From NCBI RefSeq assembly GCF_943846705.1, contig NZ_OX044366.1:1054001-1118000 (forward strand): DNA of 64,000 nt. The letters run 5' to 3'. A program made the translations under genes and the position numbers. The stretch's first letter is position 1; every line of letters starts with the position of its first letter. Below the pieces are notes generated by a model. It ran no database searches, was not told the DNA's origin, and worked only from the letters and a program-made list of their open reading frames with translations. Source of the stretch: an uncultured Pseudomonas sp. (GTDB taxonomy: Bacteria > Pseudomonadota > Gammaproteobacteria > Pseudomonadales > Pseudomonadaceae). Below, one piece after another: positions 61,610 through 64,000 of this stretch.

Positions 61610-64000
61610 TCAGTGCGCTTCATCCCAATTATTGCCCACGCCCACCTCAACCAGCAGCGGCACATCCAACGCGGCGGCATTGCCCATTAACGGCTTGATC
61701 TGCTCACGCACCTGCTCGAGCAAATCCTCGCGCACTTCCAGCACCAGTTCGTCGTGCACCTGCAAGATGACTTTGGCATCCAGGCCGGATTCGCTCAGCC
61801 AGTTGTCCACCGTGACCATGGCGCGCTTGATGATGTCCGCTGCAGAACCCTGCATCGGCGCGTTGATCGCCGTGCGTTCGGCACCTTTACGCAGCGCAGG
61901 ATTTTTCGCATGGATCTCCGGGAGATACAGCCGGCGGCCGAACAGCGTCTCGACATAGCCCTGCTCTGAGGCTTGCTCGCGGGTGCGCTCCATATACGCC
62001 AGCACGCCGGGATAGCGGGCAAAGTACACATCGATATAGGCCTGAGCCTGTTTACGATCACAGCCAATTTGCTTGGCCAAACCGAAGGCGCTCATGCCAT
62101 AGATCAAACCGAAGTTGATCGCCTTGGCGCTGCGTCGCTGATCAGTCGTAACGTCATCCAGCGCTACACCAAACACCTCGGCGGCAGTAGCTTTGTGCAC
62201 ATCGCGGCCGTGGCGGAAGGCATCCAGCAAGCTCTCATCCTTGGCCAGATGGGCCATGATGCGCAGCTCGATTTGCGAATAGTCCGCCGCCAGCAGCTTG
62301 TAGCCCTTGGGCGCAACAAACGCCTGGCGAATCCGCCGCCCTTCGGCGGTGCGAATCGGGATGTTCTGCAGGTTCGGATCGGTCGACGACAAGCGCCCGG
62401 TCGCGGCCACCGCCTGGTGATAACTGGTGTGAATACGCCCGGTACGCGGGTTGATCTGCTCCGGCAGGCGGTCGGTGTAGGTGCTCTTAAGTTTGCTTAA
62501 GGAGCGGTACTGCATCAGCAGCTTGGGCAGCTCGTAGTCCTGCTCGGCCAGCTCGGCCAGCACCGCCTCGGCTGTCGATGGCTGACCTTTAGCCGTCTTG
62601 CTGATAATCGGCAGGCCGAGTTTTTCGTAGAGAATCACCCCAAGCTGCTTGGGCGAGGCGAGGTTGAACTCCTCACCGGCAATCTCGAACGCCTGACGCT
62701 CCAGCGCCACCAGTTTTTCGCCCAGCTCGTTGCTTTGCAGACCGAGCAAGTTGGCATCGACCAACGCGCCTTGCCGCTCAATTCGCGCCAGCACCGGCAC
62801 CAGCGGCATTTCAATTTCGCCCAAGACCTTGGCCAGACTTGGCTCGGCATCCAGCTTGGCCCACAAGTGCTGGTGCAGACGCAGGGTGATGTCGGCATCC
62901 TCGGCGGCATAGGGTGCCGCCTGAGCCAGATCAATCTGGTCGAAGGTCAACTGTTTCGCACCCTTGCCGGCGATGTCTTCAAAGCGCACGGTGCTGTGGT
63001 CCAGGTACTTCAGCGCCAGGCTGTCCATGTCGTGACGGGTGGCGGTGGAGTCCAGCACATAGGACTCGAGCATGGTGTCGAACCTCACCCCCTGCACCTG
63101 AATCGGCGTACTGGCATTGGCGAGGATATTGATGTCGTACTTGGCGTGCTGGCCGACTTTGGCCTTGTTCGGGTCTTCGAGGATCGGCTTTAGCGCATTG
63201 AGTACCGCATCGCGGTCCAGCTGGGTCGGCACGCCCATGTAGCTGTGCGCCACCGGGATATAGGCCGCTTCGCCAGCTTTAACCGCAAACGACAACCCAA
63301 CCAACTGCGCCTTTTGCGCATCCAGACCGGTGGTTTCGGTGTCGAAGGCGATCAGTTCGGCGTTACGCAGCTTCTCCAGCCAAACGTCGAACTGTGCCTG
63401 CTCGAGAATGCACTGGTAATCGCCCAGCGCCTCAGGGGCCTGAGCTTCAACCTGCGCTTCATCAGCGACCGGGGCAGCCGCTGCAACGGCAACCTCTTCG
63501 AGCACCGCCTGGGCGCTCGGCGCCAGGGCAAACAGATCATCAGCGGCCGCTTTGGCTTGCGGCTTAGCCACCGGCGCAGGATTACTGCGCAGCAGTTCAT
63601 CACGCCAGGTTTTGAATTCCAGCTCGGCGTACAGCTCGACCAAAGCAGGCACATCCATCGCAGCCGGGTGCAGCGACTCGATCTCGATATTCAGCGGTAC
63701 ATCCAGCTTGATGGTCGCCAGGGCGTAGGACAGGTACGCCATGTCCTTATGCTCGGCGAGCTTGGCGGGCAGAGTCTTGGCCCCACGAATAGGCAGCCCC
63801 GGCACCTTGTCGAGGTTGGCGTAGAGCACATCCAGGCCGCCGCCAATACCGACCAGCAAGCCCAGCGCGGTCTTCTCACCCACACCCGGCACGCCGGGAA
63901 TGTTGTCGACCTTGTCACCCATCAGCGCCAGGTAGTCGATGATCAGCTCAGGACCGACACCAAACTTGGTTTTCACGCCCTCGATGTCGTAAACGCTGCC
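61610..64000 (-). CDS. polA: DNA polymerase I (5' end outside window)
   Basis: The frame is open to the window edge, so the first part of the protein, most of the 5'-3' exonuclease domain, is missing; 796 residues are visible. They begin in the helix-hairpin-helix part of that domain (MGDKVDNIPGVPGVGEKTA), followed by a 3'-5' exonuclease domain with intact AFDTETTGLD and a full polymerase domain with LLAADYSQIELRIMAHL (motif A), RRSAKAINFGLIYGMS (motif B) and QVHDELVLEV (motif C). It replaces RNA primers and fills repair gaps. Confidence 0.97.
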   Translation of the reverse strand, partial: GSVYDIEGVKTKFGVGPELIIDYLALMGDKVDNIPGVPGVGEKTALGLLVGIGGGLDVLYANLDKVPGLPIRGAKTLPAKLAEHKDMAYLSYALATIKLDVPLNIEIESLHPAAMDVPALVELYAELEFKTWRDELLRSNPAPVAKPQAKAAADDLFALAPSAQAVLEEVAVAAAAPVADEAQVEAQAPEALGDYQCILEQAQFDVWLEKLRNAELIAFDTETTGLDAQKAQLVGLSFAVKAGEAAYIPVAHSYMGVPTQLDRDAVLNALKPILEDPNKAKVGQHAKYDINILANASTPIQVQGVRFDTMLESYVLDSTATRHDMDSLALKYLDHSTVRFEDIAGKGAKQLTFDQIDLAQAAPYAAEDADITLRLHQHLWAKLDAEPSLAKVLGEIEMPLVPVLARIERQGALVDANLLGLQSNELGEKLVALERQAFEIAGEEFNLASPKQLGVILYEKLGLPIISKTAKGQPSTAEAVLAELAEQDYELPKLLMQYRSLSKLKSTYTDRLPEQINPRTGRIHTSYHQAVAATGRLSSTDPNLQNIPIRTAEGRRIRQAFVAPKGYKLLAADYSQIELRIMAHLAKDESLLDAFRHGRDVHKATAAEVFGVALDDVTTDQRRSAKAINFGLIYGMSAFGLAKQIGCDRKQAQAYIDVYFARYPGVLAYMERTREQASEQGYVETLFGRRLYLPEIHAKNPALRKGAERTAINAPMQGSAADIIKRAMVTVDNWLSESGLDAKVILQVHDELVLEVREDLLEQVREQIKPLMGNAAALDVPLLVEVGVGNNWDEAH

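Overview
The window is a contiguous piece of a Pseudomonas chromosome (sensu lato). Codon use is GC-rich, most products match Pseudomonas families, and several blocks keep gene orders known from P. aeruginosa: CYTH-CHAD / DUF47-pit / argE / argA; trpI divergent from trpBA; prlC-yheV; recC-recB-recD; and an algB-kinB-amidase-MarC-diguanylate cyclase-nuclease-dsbA-cytochrome c4-c5-engB-polA run. I saw no rRNA, tRNA, CRISPR array or intact insertion sequence.

Layout. 1-2.1 kb: end of a glutamine-synthetase-family gene and a polyamine-type binding protein. 2.1-8.3 kb: phosphate genes (CYTH-CHAD triphosphatase, DUF47 regulator, Pit transporter), then argE and argA. 8.4-16 kb: TetR regulator, trpBA with divergent trpI, dodecin, a flavin monooxygenase, OsmC and small envelope proteins. 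16-20.6 kb: HAD phosphatase, gamma-carbonic anhydrase, prlC-yheV and a periplasmic binding protein. 20.7-29.4 kb: recCBD. 29.6-31.3 kb: Na/Pi cotransporter. 31.4-37.9 kb: an orphan type VI secretion island (hcp, vgrG, DUF4123 chaperone, two DUF3304 paralogues, Tle1-like effector). 38.2-46 kb: TAXI-TRAP transporter, SDR, DUF5924 protein, nucleoside-recognition membrane protein and an IS5 relic. 46-49.1 kb: two envelope-stress operons (BON, ferritin-like, DUF1328, Ivy-like). 49.4-64 kb: algB-kinB and the conserved block to polA, with an ErsA-type sRNA.

The most striking feature is regulatory. The two envelope-stress operons next to algB each carry a sigma-54 (-24/-12) promoter, an IHF-like site and two near-palindromes about 31 bp apart. 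The spacing is the same at both loci: IHF-like site 29 bp and first palindrome centre 73 bp upstream of the -24 element. This looks like a small RpoN/IHF/enhancer regulon. The adjacent NtrC-family regulator AlgB, which has a GSFTGA loop, is the obvious candidate activator, but that link is inference. hcp also has a sigma-54 promoter, with an unusual cluster of TGCGCA palindromes upstream.

Other points of note: the Tle1-like effector has Asp where the catalytic Ser is expected (GYDYG); the Ivy/DUF1328 cassette is duplicated with nearly identical DNA over DUF1328 and the signal peptide but a strongly diverged mature Ivy domain; and an AlgU-type promoter drives the ErsA-like sRNA.
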